From assembly GCF_017745095.1 (NCBI RefSeq), contig NZ_JAGHZZ010000012.1:1-55272 (forward strand): a DNA stretch of 55,272 bases. Direction: 5' to 3'. This document shows positions 43,114-51,710 of this stretch, piece after piece. Under the pieces are notes generated by a model, which saw nothing but the letters and a program-made list of their open reading frames with translations, was not told where the DNA came from and did no database searches. Positions within the stretch are counted from its first letter, which is position 1. Each line of letters begins with the position of its first letter. Position numbers and translations under genes: made by a program. Source of the DNA: Sporocytophaga sp. Lineage in GTDB: Bacteria; Bacteroidota; Bacteroidia; Cytophagales; Cytophagaceae.

Positions 43114-46100
43114 CTATGGCTCAATACTCATTGTCAACAATGGCACCACCTTCACATTTCCATGCTGATCTTTTCTGAATTTATAAGTATAATTATAATG
43201 AGTCTCTAACTTGCTTTCGTTTGGAAGACCGTTAATCAGATAGATGTTCCTCTCTTCTGCAAAGCTTATCAACTCTTTCAAATAAGGAGCAGAGATCTGC
43301 CCTACCTCATCTATGATACAATGAACTTTAAAGTTCTGAGCAGTTTTTTCCGTTGATTCTTTTATAAAAACATTTAATAATGTGATATATATTACAGCTT
43401 TTACAAGCATATCCGTACCTGTAGAACCAACTCTGTCAATCTTCTCTATCCACCCAGTGTCATTTTTTCCTTCTTTAATTCTAAATCTCAGTTCAAACAA
43501 ATCCTGAACTTTTATCTCATCATAGTTTTCTTCACTGATGGTCTTTTGAAGGTCGTTCAGTAACTCTACTGACTTTTTATCTATCTCTGACTTAGCTTTA
43601 TTCTCTTGATTAAACAAATTCGATTCACCGTAAAGGAAAGGGTTCTGCTCTCTGAATTCAGCAATTTTCTGAAGCTTCTTCAATACCTTATTCTCACTAT
43701 CTTCAGACTTCAGCTTTATGTATTCGATCAGTTTAGAACTTTCAAATGATGCTCTTCCAAAATCCGCTTCCATTTTACTGATCATTCGATTGATACGTCC
43801 TTTATGATCTGTCAATGCTTTAACTTTTGTAGCAATGGCATCAATCAACATACCATGATTCTTTGCTACTTCTGCAATGGACGTCTGAATCTTATTTTCA
43901 TTGTAAAACTCCTGAAGGTACTCGGCAAATCTTTCGTATTCGAATTCATTTGCATTTGGATTAATACGAAAATTCAAATGGTTTTCCGGACGAAAACGAC
44001 CAGTAAACTCAGTAATCTTGTTTCTGAATTTTTCAAACTGTCCATGATATTCCCCGTCATTAGAAAACAGCTGAGAACAAAGTGCTGTAATGCCAAGGTC
44101 AGAAGGCATGGCTGTGGCAGGCTCTATCAAATGACGCAGACGTTCAAACAGAGCCTTTTCTTTAAAATGCTTTTCAAAATATTCCAGTCCATCTGTATAC
44201 TTCTTAAGCTCTTCAAGGAATTTTGAGCTTTCCTTTTCTAACTGAATCTTATCTTTATCATATGATTGCTTTTCGGCACTGAAATCCTTTTCGCATTGTT
44301 TTATCTTCTCATCAAGAATTTCTTTTTCCTTATTAAAAGATTCAACTTTATCAAACAGTTCACGTTTATCCTTCTTATAATCATTTACAAGCTCAGCATT
44401 CTTTTCAATCTCATCAAGACCTTGTTTAATGCTTTTTATTTCATTCTCCAGACTCTTAATCTTAGAATCATCAATACCTTTATTCTTTAAGCTCTTGGAC
44501 TTATCTTTTTGTAATTGCTCTCTTCTTTCATTGAGCTCTTCCAGCTTTTGGTCTTTAGATTCTTCAAGTATTGCAGCTTCTTCATCATAATCTTTCTTTG
44601 CTTCACTTATCTGATCTGCTTCCTTATCTTTCAATTGCTTCAATTCATCTTTAAGCGACTCTGCAAGACCTTTCATTGAAGCATTAATCTCGGCCAATTC
44701 CTTTTTAAGCTCTTCCTGAAGTGTGTAAACATCTGTCAGGTCCTGTTCTCTCTGAGATTCAGCTTTTCTCTCCCAGTCATTAAGATCAAGTGTGAATTGC
44801 TTCTCTTTTTGTTCATCCTGCTCAGCATCATAATCCAGCTGAGAAAGTTCATTTTTAAATTGCGCGCTTTTCTTACCTATGGATGCTAACTTAGATTGCT
44901 CTTCTCTGGCCTGGGTTTCCCTGAAATCAAGGAAGTTCTGATTCAATACAGATTTCTCTTCCAGCAAAGATGATTTCTCCTGTTCATATTCTTCAAGTGA
45001 CTTGGAATGAATTTTTACATTAGCCAGATCAAGTTGAATTCCATACAAAGTATCCAATTCCTTTTGAATCAACTTAGGGTTCAGATCTTTATTAAAGAGA
45101 AGTTCTTCATTACAAACCTTCCCTATTGTTTTATGCCATTCAGGATAATGCTCCTGCAAGAAGCCAAAAAATGCATTCTGATGAACAGAAAGCTTTTCTT
45201 CAATGGCTTTGATCTTTTCATCTATCAAAGCTATTTCTTCTTTATTCTTCGAAGTAAATTGCTCAGCTGTTATCTTATTCTTTTCTTTTATATGTTCAGC
45301 TTCTTTTCTCAAAGACTCAATCTCTCTGTTCTTAATTTTTGATTGAGCCTCTCTGTCAAGCCGCCTCTTTCCTATTTCGTCAAGGTTCTCTTTTATAAGA
45401 GCAATCTCTCTTTCATAGTACTTCTTCTTTTTTATTTCCTTTTCGGAAAACTCTGCTTTCTGTTTATCCAGTTCTTTTTTATGAAGACGACCTTTGTATT
45501 GATCTGTAGCGGAAGCATGTTTTTCTCTTAGACTATTTTCATTCTTTCTGAACTCTTCAGCCAGCTTGCTCTTCACTTCTTGAAACTTCCTTTCAAGAGA
45601 CAAGCCTTGACTTGCAATCATATTCAGGAATTCCTTCTTCTCATTTTCAAGTCCATCGAACAAAGTTTTGAATTGTTGTTCTACGTCTTTGAAACCGGCT
45701 GTCAGCGTTGAGTATTCTGTTTCCCTGGCTTGCAGACTTGCTAAAAGCTGCGCTTTTTCATCAGCCTTCTTCAACAGATCTTCAATCCCTTTTCCCTGAT
45801 ACTCCTTTTGCTTTTTATCCGCTTCTTTAAGTCTGGATTTAATAGCTCCGATTTCCTGATTGATTTCACCCTTCTTTTCCTGAAAGGCATTTTCTTTCCA
45901 TTTAAAATCCTTTGTAAGCGCCTCTGCCTTTTGCCTGAAATTTGCAACCTGTAATCCTAATAAGTCCTTCTGCTCTGTTGCATATTTAATTGCTCCTCCA
46001 AGTTCTGCTGCAAGAGCTCGCTGTTTGGTTTTAAGATTTTTTATCTGTGAGAAATTATCTTTAATCAACTCTCCTCTTTGAGCATTCTCTTTTCTGAAGA

Positions 46101-46800
46101 ATGTCTCGATATCTTGATATTTCTCGGTAAACTGGCGCAACTGACGTTCTACAGTCTTCAGTTCTATATTGGTATGTTTAGTGCTGATTGAGTTTGCAAT
46201 ACATTCTTTCACAAACTCTGCCTTTATAGAAGCTTCGGAGCTCAGGAAGATTGAAGTAATAGCAAGTGGAATGTTGTGATAATTACTATTCCCTTTAAGT
46301 AATGCAAACTTTTTATAACGCTTATCCGGGTCTGCTCCATAGATTATATTTCTATACCTTTCAAAGGTCTCTATCTGATCGCTATAATATAATTTATTTT
46401 CATTAAACCTTGTCAAGACTTCTTTGGGAAGTACGGCTTCATTGTTAACGATATACAGGTCTTTATTAAAAGGACTTTCCACAAAACGGAACAACAGTTT
46501 ATTATGCCTGTATATCATCACATGGAACATGCCTTCTTCTGTCAGAATTTCATATATGATATATGAATTCGGATATTGGAAATAATAATCCTCAAACGAC
46601 TTCTGGGAACCAGAAATTCCAAGACCTCTGGTATTGGCGCTGTAGAAGAACAATATCGCCCTTTGCAAGGTGGTCTTCCCCATATTGTTGGTTCCGACGA
46701 AACATGTATTACCTGCTATCTCTGCACTGGAATAATCGGTATTCGCAATGTTGATAAAAATGATCCTGTTAAGAATTCTTCTGCTCTCCATCGTCTTCAA
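43114..46800 (-). CDS. mksB: MksB/JetC-like SMC ATPase
   Basis: The product is 1228 aa. Walker A GTNNMGKTT is at residues 36-44. Two long charged coiled-coil arms (residues about 230-560 and 600-900) flank a hinge-like part. The ABC signature GSTGTDMLVK starts at about 1125 and the Walker B VHCIIDEVGQ at about 1159, followed by a switch region (ERNIYLINGLPNES). This layout fits the MksB/JetC (EptC) branch of SMC proteins, which extrude DNA loops together with a kleisin and a small winged-helix partner. Both partners are encoded just upstream, and the genes overlap by 32 nt. ATG 46800 is used; ATG 46791 is an alternative. No JetD nuclease gene follows. Confidence 0.85.
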   Translation of the reverse strand: MKTMESRRILNRIIFINIANTDYSSAEIAGNTCFVGTNNMGKTTLQRAILFFYSANTRGLGISGSQKSFEDYYFQYPNSYIIYEILTEEGMFHVMIYRHNKLLFRFVESPFNKDLYIVNNEAVLPKEVLTRFNENKLYYSDQIETFERYRNIIYGADPDKRYKKFALLKGNSNYHNIPLAITSIFLSSEASIKAEFVKECIANSISTKHTNIELKTVERQLRQFTEKYQDIETFFRKENAQRGELIKDNFSQIKNLKTKQRALAAELGGAIKYATEQKDLLGLQVANFRQKAEALTKDFKWKENAFQEKKGEINQEIGAIKSRLKEADKKQKEYQGKGIEDLLKKADEKAQLLASLQARETEYSTLTAGFKDVEQQFKTLFDGLENEKKEFLNMIASQGLSLERKFQEVKSKLAEEFRKNENSLREKHASATDQYKGRLHKKELDKQKAEFSEKEIKKKKYYEREIALIKENLDEIGKRRLDREAQSKIKNREIESLRKEAEHIKEKNKITAEQFTSKNKEEIALIDEKIKAIEEKLSVHQNAFFGFLQEHYPEWHKTIGKVCNEELLFNKDLNPKLIQKELDTLYGIQLDLANVKIHSKSLEEYEQEKSSLLEEKSVLNQNFLDFRETQAREEQSKLASIGKKSAQFKNELSQLDYDAEQDEQKEKQFTLDLNDWERKAESQREQDLTDVYTLQEELKKELAEINASMKGLAESLKDELKQLKDKEADQISEAKKDYDEEAAILEESKDQKLEELNERREQLQKDKSKSLKNKGIDDSKIKSLENEIKSIKQGLDEIEKNAELVNDYKKDKRELFDKVESFNKEKEILDEKIKQCEKDFSAEKQSYDKDKIQLEKESSKFLEELKKYTDGLEYFEKHFKEKALFERLRHLIEPATAMPSDLGITALCSQLFSNDGEYHGQFEKFRNKITEFTGRFRPENHLNFRINPNANEFEYERFAEYLQEFYNENKIQTSIAEVAKNHGMLIDAIATKVKALTDHKGRINRMISKMEADFGRASFESSKLIEYIKLKSEDSENKVLKKLQKIAEFREQNPFLYGESNLFNQENKAKSEIDKKSVELLNDLQKTISEENYDEIKVQDLFELRFRIKEGKNDTGWIEKIDRVGSTGTDMLVKAVIYITLLNVFIKESTEKTAQNFKVHCIIDEVGQISAPYLKELISFAEERNIYLINGLPNESKLETHYNYTYKFRKDQHGNVKVVPLLTMSIEP

Positions 46801-47314
46801 TAGTTATTAGAGAAATAATAGTTTCAAGGTAATGTATGGCATCCATTACCTTGTATGTATCTTCGTCTTCCTGTTCCAGGAATCCACCGTTGGCCAAAGC
46901 GCCCGCTACATCTATCACTTTATCTGTCAGCTTGTCTTTTCTTGATATCGCATATATTTTTTGTCTGAGCCTTTCATTTGCAAAACACTCTTCTGCTATC
47001 TGAGTTACTCTGTAACGCGTGCCAGTAACAGGCTTCACATCAAGACAGGAGAAAAAATCCATCACATCGATAAAGTGAGCAAACTGTTCCAGTTTTTTCT
47101 CCATATTGGTATTCGTCTCATCCTGTTGACTGAAATAATAATAGTTGTGTCCACTTTCGAGGTGATAGCCTATATGGGCAAAATATTCCTTCAGTACCTT
47201 GAAGTTTTCTTCATGACTGATACAGTCATACAACCTCGCCTGACTTCCATTAGAACTAATGAAGTTACCTTTGCTAAGGATCTGAAATATTTCTGCTGTT
47301 TGTTTGGGAACCAT
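46769..47314 (-). CDS. mksE: MksE/JetB-like condensin subunit
   Basis: The product is 181 aa and acidic at the C-terminus, with a winged-helix-like arrangement (EIFQILSKGNFISSNGSQARLYD near the start, then YRVTQIAEECFANERLRQKIYA). Size, position between a kleisin-like and an SMC-like gene, and the 32-nt overlap with the SMC gene identify it as the MksE/JetB partner, which bridges kleisin and ATPase. The sequence alone would not be enough to name it. Confidence 0.75.
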   Translation of the reverse strand: MVPKQTAEIFQILSKGNFISSNGSQARLYDCISHEENFKVLKEYFAHIGYHLESGHNYYYFSQQDETNTNMEKKLEQFAHFIDVMDFFSCLDVKPVTGTRYRVTQIAEECFANERLRQKIYAISRKDKLTDKVIDVAGALANGGFLEQEDEDTYKVMDAIHYLETIISLITIEDDGEQKNS

Positions 47315-47323
47315 TTCTTTGAG

Positions 47324-47418
47324 CTTAAAGCTGAAAGCAAAAATCTTAAAGCTTTAGATTTTTAGAATAATTTAATTTCTTGTTACTTAAAGCTGAAAGC
47401 ACAATACTTAAAGCTTTA
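47324..47418 (+). repeat. Pair of 33-nt direct repeats before mksE
   Basis: Two copies, at 47324-47356 and 47386-47418, share CTTAAAGCTGAAAGC, six variable A-rich bases, and CTTAAAGCTTTA. They start 9 nt upstream of the mksE start codon. The core AAAGCTGAAAGC is the same word as in the repeat inside the neighbouring kleisin gene, but on the opposite strand. They may be members of a short intergenic repeat family of this genome. Confidence 0.6.
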
Positions 47419-47492
47419 TTAGTTTTAAATATTAATTTGACAAATAGTAAAACAGCTCATTCTACTAAAGAGAAAAGCTAAATTCCTTCTTA

Positions 47493-49061
47493 TTAATTTT
47501 TGTCCTTTTTCTTTCCTTGGGTTTTAACTTTAGTAGCTTTTTTCTTTCCATCTTTCAGTAAAGGAACACTGTGCAATTCGTTTCCTATCTTAAGATTTAA
47601 GCCATCAGTTTTCGTTTTTTTACTTTCTGCTTTTGGCTTTTTACTTTCAACTTTTGGCTTTACGCGTTCTGCTTTTAACTCTACTTTTTCCTCTTTACCC
47701 TCTTCAACCTTTGGCTCGACAGATACAATCTTCAACTCTTCACTTTCAACTTTATGTTTTGCGCTTTCAGCTTTCGACTTTTTACTTTCAACTTTTAACT
47801 TTTCGCTTTCAACAGCTTTAGAATTTTCACTTTCAGCTTTAAGCTTTCCGCTTTCCCCTTTCGGCTTAATAAGCGCATAGCCAACTTTCTGCTTTTGCCC
47901 TTTATCATTTATCAACTCAATAAAGCCAAACTCATCAGTGATGTCAAGCTGCGGGTCATAGTCTATAGAGATACCGACATATAAAGAAATTCTTTTCTCA
48001 AGGCTTAACTCACCAATTTTTTCAGGGAAATTATAAGATTGTACAAATTGAAATAAGTCAACATTTCCTGTTTGAAACTTTTCTACAAGTCCTGCAATAT
48101 TGAGACTGGCAGACTCTTCTTTATACGTCTCATAAAAGCCGTCTGACATTCTGCCAGCTGGCTTTCGGTCGGTGTGTCTTAATAAATGAAGTTTGGAAGC
48201 TACCTTTTGTGTTAGTGCCGAACCTTGATCCGAATAAAGAAAATCAATAGATAATCTTGTCTTTAAAGGCACGCGTTTACGGAACATCAAGGCATTTGTT
48301 GAAGCTACGACATCAACAAAATTCGTTTTATACTTTAGTTCTTCGTAGTCCTTTAATTCTTTTAGGCGCTGAATCTTCCTGTAAATCTCAGCCTGATATT
48401 GGATCTTGTTGATATAATCAATGATCTGTGCCTGAATTTCATTCAGATAATCACGATTTCTTACTAATGTATATCTTAAATCAAGTATAATAGAGCTCAG
48501 CTCGGCATCAACAATTGTATTAAAAAAGTCCTGTGCATCAGCAATGATCTGCTCTGTTTCTTTGATGAGGTTGATGATATCATCCCGCTTTCTCTTGTAT
48601 TTATCAAGCTCCTGAAGTTTTATCAGGTAATTTCCCTGATTCTTATAAGCCTCATCGATATTCTTGTGAAGTTTTATAACCTCTCTGGAAGTTGTGGAAT
48701 TGATCTTCTTTAGTGATCTCTTAATGTTCCGGAGAAACCGTGGATTGCTATCTATCCGGTAATATTTCAGATTTTCATTGAGAGATTGAATATTATCATT
48801 AATGAAGCTGGTCGTAACTTCTCCAATTTCAAGTACTTCCTCAATAAAAGTAATGATCCGGTCATCCAGACTGATGATATTATTGTTTTCATGAATGATT
48901 TCGTAAATGGCCAGCTTTTCCAGCTTTTCATCACTCATATCATCCCGAGCGAGAATTTCAGACTTGTTTATGGATTCTTTATTTCCAAAAAGCATTTCTA
49001 TAACCTCCCTGTTTTGATAAAGGAGGTTGATGAGATCTTTAATGCTTAAAGGCTGCTTCAC
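47493..49061 (-). CDS. mksF: MksF/JetA-like kleisin with repetitive C-terminal tail
   Basis: The product is 522 aa and mostly helical. The N-terminal part (IKDLINLLYQNREVIEMLFG) and the long helix region (residues about 80-240) fit the kleisin-like JetA/MksF proteins; a basic beta part follows (KTRLSIDFLYSDQGSALTQ). Residues about 400-505 are a low-complexity tail of 7-residue units (KLKVESK, KSKAESA, KHKVESE). The final residues are very basic. It is followed after 178 nt by mksE and mksB on the same strand. The core is expected to close the SMC ring. The tail is not part of the family and looks like an inserted repeat. Confidence 0.75.
   Translation of the reverse strand: MKQPLSIKDLINLLYQNREVIEMLFGNKESINKSEILARDDMSDEKLEKLAIYEIIHENNNIISLDDRIITFIEEVLEIGEVTTSFINDNIQSLNENLKYYRIDSNPRFLRNIKRSLKKINSTTSREVIKLHKNIDEAYKNQGNYLIKLQELDKYKRKRDDIINLIKETEQIIADAQDFFNTIVDAELSSIILDLRYTLVRNRDYLNEIQAQIIDYINKIQYQAEIYRKIQRLKELKDYEELKYKTNFVDVVASTNALMFRKRVPLKTRLSIDFLYSDQGSALTQKVASKLHLLRHTDRKPAGRMSDGFYETYKEESASLNIAGLVEKFQTGNVDLFQFVQSYNFPEKIGELSLEKRISLYVGISIDYDPQLDITDEFGFIELINDKGQKQKVGYALIKPKGESGKLKAESENSKAVESEKLKVESKKSKAESAKHKVESEELKIVSVEPKVEEGKEEKVELKAERVKPKVESKKPKAESKKTKTDGLNLKIGNELHSVPLLKDGKKKATKVKTQGKKKDKN
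47621..47861 (-). repeat. 21-nt-period repeat within the kleisin gene
   Basis: On the coding strand the words AAAGTTGAAAGT, AAAGCTGAAAGC and AAAGTCGAAAGC recur with a 7-nt sub-period and a 21-nt period, which gives 7-residue protein units. About 11 units are recognisable, interrupted by slightly different ones near 47690-47730. The frame is kept open throughout. Confidence 0.7.
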
Positions 49062-49541
49062 TTAAAATACCTGATTATGTTTCACTTGAGGACAAAAATC
49101 GAAGTTTTAATTTTTGCCCAAATATAAAAATACACTTTTATCCCGGACCATTGAAGGAGAATTAAGGGAATTCTTACATTTAATTTATTTAATTTAGCCA
49201 CAACAAACATCTCATTGATTATCAAAGGATAAAATATTTTATTTGAACCTTTCTACTTTGAAAAAATAATGACTAATAATTCCTCCTGATTTTGAGATTT
49301 ATAATTGGATGAAAAAATTCATCGAATATTTTTGACCTTTACATATAACCCAATCAGAGACTCAACAATAAGTTCTAATTAGTTCTTCACTTTCCTCATT
49401 TCCAATATTCCTTATTAATTTCTACCACTGAATAAGCTTTACAGATTACTAAAAACCAGACTATTAAATCTGCCCCCTTTGTTTCAAATTAGAACCTTTA
49501 CAATGGTTCCATAGGTTATTTAAGTATAAATCGACAGAGAG
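49062..49541. other. Divergent intergenic region between mksF and the histidine kinase
   Basis: 480 nt, AT-rich, with the -7-like box near 49.12 kb. It should hold the promoters of both divergent genes. I see no hairpin, repeat or small gene in it. Confidence 0.55.
49119..49126 (-). promoter_or_regulatory. Candidate -7 element for the mksFEB operon
   Basis: TATATTTG on the minus strand fits TAnnTTTG and lies about 58 nt upstream of the mksF start codon. No convincing TTTG is found at the expected -33 position, so support is weak. Confidence 0.3.
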
Positions 49542-50675
49542 ATGGCGCACAATACTTTTAAGGATAAAGAATTAAAAAAGATTGATACCTCAACATTCTT
49601 TACAGAAATAATGGAAAACTCTCAGGCTGCAGGAGTGATTGTAATGAATGTAAATGGCATAATCCTGGACAGTAGTATCAGTGTCCAAAAGGTATTAGGG
49701 TATGCGAAAGATGATATAATAGGAAACTATTATGACATTTTATTCATTCCTGAAGATCGTTTAAGAAACCTCCCAGAAATTGAATTAAAGACGGTAAAGC
49801 AAAAAGGCTCTTTCATCGATGACAATTATCTCCTTCACAAAAAAGGAGCTTACATATGGATACATGGAGAAAGTATTTACACACAAGATGAGGATGGAAA
49901 TATTTTCATTATAAAGGTAATTTTTGATATAAATGATAAGAAGCTTTTAGAAGAGCAATTAACTCATTCCAATCAGAAATTAGTTAATATAAATAATGAT
50001 TTGGAAAACTTTATTTACACTGCCTCTCATGATTTAAAAGCTCCTATAAATAACATAGACGGATTATTAGAATCTGTTAAAGATGAGTTAGGTTCTGATT
50101 GTAATCTAAAATTAGAAGAATCAGGTTTATTGGAAATGCTCAATACCTCTATTCAAAAGTTTAAGGATAACTTATTTGATTTAACATCCTTAGGAAAAAG
50201 CCAAAATGGTATAGCTGAAGAAATAAAATCCAGGGTAGATTTTAAAGAGGTACTGGAACAAGTAAAATTTGATTTACAGGATACTATTGATAATGCACAT
50301 GCAATGATTTATGACTATTTAACTGAAGCATCCTTTATCAACTTTTCTAGAAAAAATTTAAGGAGTATTCTATTCAATCTTCTTTCTAATGCAATTAAAT
50401 ATGCATCTCCTGAACGAAAACCAGAGATAATAATCAGGACTTCAAAAGTCAGAGAGGATATAATTCTTTTAGAGGTTGAAGACAACGGTTTGGGCATTTC
50501 TCCTAAAGACCAAGAGAAAGTGTTTTCAATGTATGAACGATTGCATAAACATATTGATGGAACTGGAGTAGGCTTGAATATTGTCAAAAGGATTGTAGAA
50601 AATAATGGTGGAAGAATTGAATTAGAAAGTCAGGAAGGAAAAGGGTCAAAATTTAAAATCTTCTTTAAAGAGTAA
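49542..50675 (+). CDS. PAS-domain sensor histidine kinase
   Basis: The product is 377 aa, soluble. A PAS domain covers residues about 20-135 (GVIVMNVNGIILDSSISVQK, PAC part IKVIFDINDKKLLEEQL). The dimerisation helix has the phosphoacceptor His163 in ASHDLKAP. The ATPase domain shows the N box (NLLSNAIKY, 279-287), G1 DNGLGIS (314-320) and G2 GTGVGL (340-345). No membrane segment is present, so it senses a cytoplasmic signal. There is no adjacent response regulator, so it is an orphan kinase. The ATG at 49542 is preceded by AGAGAG. Confidence 0.9.
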   Translation: MAHNTFKDKELKKIDTSTFFTEIMENSQAAGVIVMNVNGIILDSSISVQKVLGYAKDDIIGNYYDILFIPEDRLRNLPEIELKTVKQKGSFIDDNYLLHKKGAYIWIHGESIYTQDEDGNIFIIKVIFDINDKKLLEEQLTHSNQKLVNINNDLENFIYTASHDLKAPINNIDGLLESVKDELGSDCNLKLEESGLLEMLNTSIQKFKDNLFDLTSLGKSQNGIAEEIKSRVDFKEVLEQVKFDLQDTIDNAHAMIYDYLTEASFINFSRKNLRSILFNLLSNAIKYASPERKPEIIIRTSKVREDIILLEVEDNGLGISPKDQEKVFSMYERLHKHIDGTGVGLNIVKRIVENNGGRIELESQEGKGSKFKIFFKE

Positions 50676-50678
50676 TGT

Positions 50679-50710
50679 AATAACCCTATCATCCAGACAG
50701 ATAGGTTATT
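50679..50710. terminator. Hairpin between convergent genes
   Basis: AATAACC-C-TATC pairs with GATAGGTTATT (one bulged C, 9-nt loop). It starts 4 nt after the kinase stop codon and lies about 80 nt from the stop of the convergent gene. There is no long T-run on either side, so terminator function is likely but not certain. Confidence 0.5.
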
Positions 50711-50792
50711 GTTCTCGTGTGAATAACTAGATCTAATGAAAGATAAATCTAAAAAGTAAAATAAAACCAAATTAAATCAACCTGACAAACAA

Positions 50793-51233
50793 TTATTTAT
50801 TTTCCAAAACACTTTTCGTATCAGAGATTATTTTAACTATTTCCTGTATTGACATGGTTAGATTTACTACACTAAACTCTTTTTCCAGTATGTTAGAAGG
50901 ACCTTTGGATTTTACTCTTAGTTTCAAAAACAAAAACTCCTCTTTATCCTCCTCATCATCAACATATACCTTAACTTTTACCTCCACAATGCTTCTCCAG
51001 GAAATGGTTTTATTAAAGTTATATGCAAGAAATAATCCTTCTTCAGATATAATTATCTGAGGTTTTCCGGAGACAAAATTCGCCCCAATATAGAAAAAGT
51101 TGCCTCCTATGAAAAACAAGAAAACTCTGGCTACATTTAATGGGATAAAGATCATTATAAGCCATATAGATATACCTATAACAATAAACTGAAAGGCTAC
51201 TTTACGATTGTTATAAATAAATATTTTTTCCAT
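50793..51233 (-). CDS. Small membrane protein, STM3941-like
   Basis: The product is 146 aa from ATG 51233 (MEKIFIYNNRKVAF). An in-frame ATG at 51296 exists, but its extra 21 residues do not resemble the family. Two membrane segments (residues about 14-30 and 35-52) are followed by a PH-like beta domain (PQIIISEEGLFLAYNFNKTI, W-R-S-I-V-E-V-K-V) and a C-terminal helix. The pattern resembles the STM3941-type proteins of unknown function. It stands alone and converges on the kinase gene. Confidence 0.65.
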   Translation of the reverse strand: MEKIFIYNNRKVAFQFIVIGISIWLIMIFIPLNVARVFLFFIGGNFFYIGANFVSGKPQIIISEEGLFLAYNFNKTISWRSIVEVKVKVYVDDEEDKEEFLFLKLRVKSKGPSNILEKEFSVVNLTMSIQEIVKIISDTKSVLENK

Positions 51234-51384
51234 TGAAAGATTTATAGGGTAAAAGTAACACAAATAATAATCTGAATTTGTAAAACTAAATTTCATTAAA
51301 AAAAACAGTTTGAATTGCTCTCATTTGATTTTATAAAAAACATTTCAGGAGAAAACAACCTTAATATTGTAAATATGGAGAAGG

Positions 51385-51573
51385 ATGAGTCTTAAAAAAA
51401 TTTTCGGAGCAATTTTAACACTATTGGGAGCTGCTACCCTGCTGTATGCAGCATTTACCTTTATCAATAATAAAAACCCTGAATGGAGGACCCTCATTGT
51501 ATGTTCAATAATAGGGCTCTTATTTTTTTCCTCAGGAATAGGTTTAATTAAAGGACTTAAAGATGATAATTAG
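51385..51573 (+). CDS. Small two-segment membrane protein
   Basis: The product is 62 aa with hydrophobic segments at residues about 5-26 and 36-54, separated by NNKNPEWRT. A purine-rich GGAGAAGG precedes the start codon, a better ribosome site than most genes here have. Function unknown. It looks like a real small gene because of its clean two-helix layout. Confidence 0.6.
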   Translation: MSLKKIFGAILTLLGAATLLYAAFTFINNKNPEWRTLIVCSIIGLLFFSSGIGLIKGLKDDN

Positions 51574-51710
51574 GTAACGATTTTTTTATTCACTTGATTT
51601 AAGTCTGTTACCGGTAAAATCTATAATTGCCGAAGAGACTCTTCTCTCAAAACATTTTTAAATATAAAATGCTTTTTTTCTAAACAACCAATAATTATTA
51701 CCATAAAATT

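Noticed and set aside
43804-45531. Hydrophobic-looking plus-strand frames in the 43.8-45.5 kb region
   Set aside because: They are antisense to the coiled-coil part of the SMC gene, where Lys/Glu codons read as Phe/Leu on the other strand.
51234-51296. A longer N-terminus for the membrane protein at 50793
   Set aside because: The extra residues are unlike the family start, and MEKIFIYNN at 51233 fits it well.
51574-51616. GGTAAC ... GTTACC inverted repeat and TTACCGGTAA palindrome as terminator or operator
   Set aside because: The arms are short, the loop of about 25 nt is long and no T-run follows; chance is a sufficient explanation.
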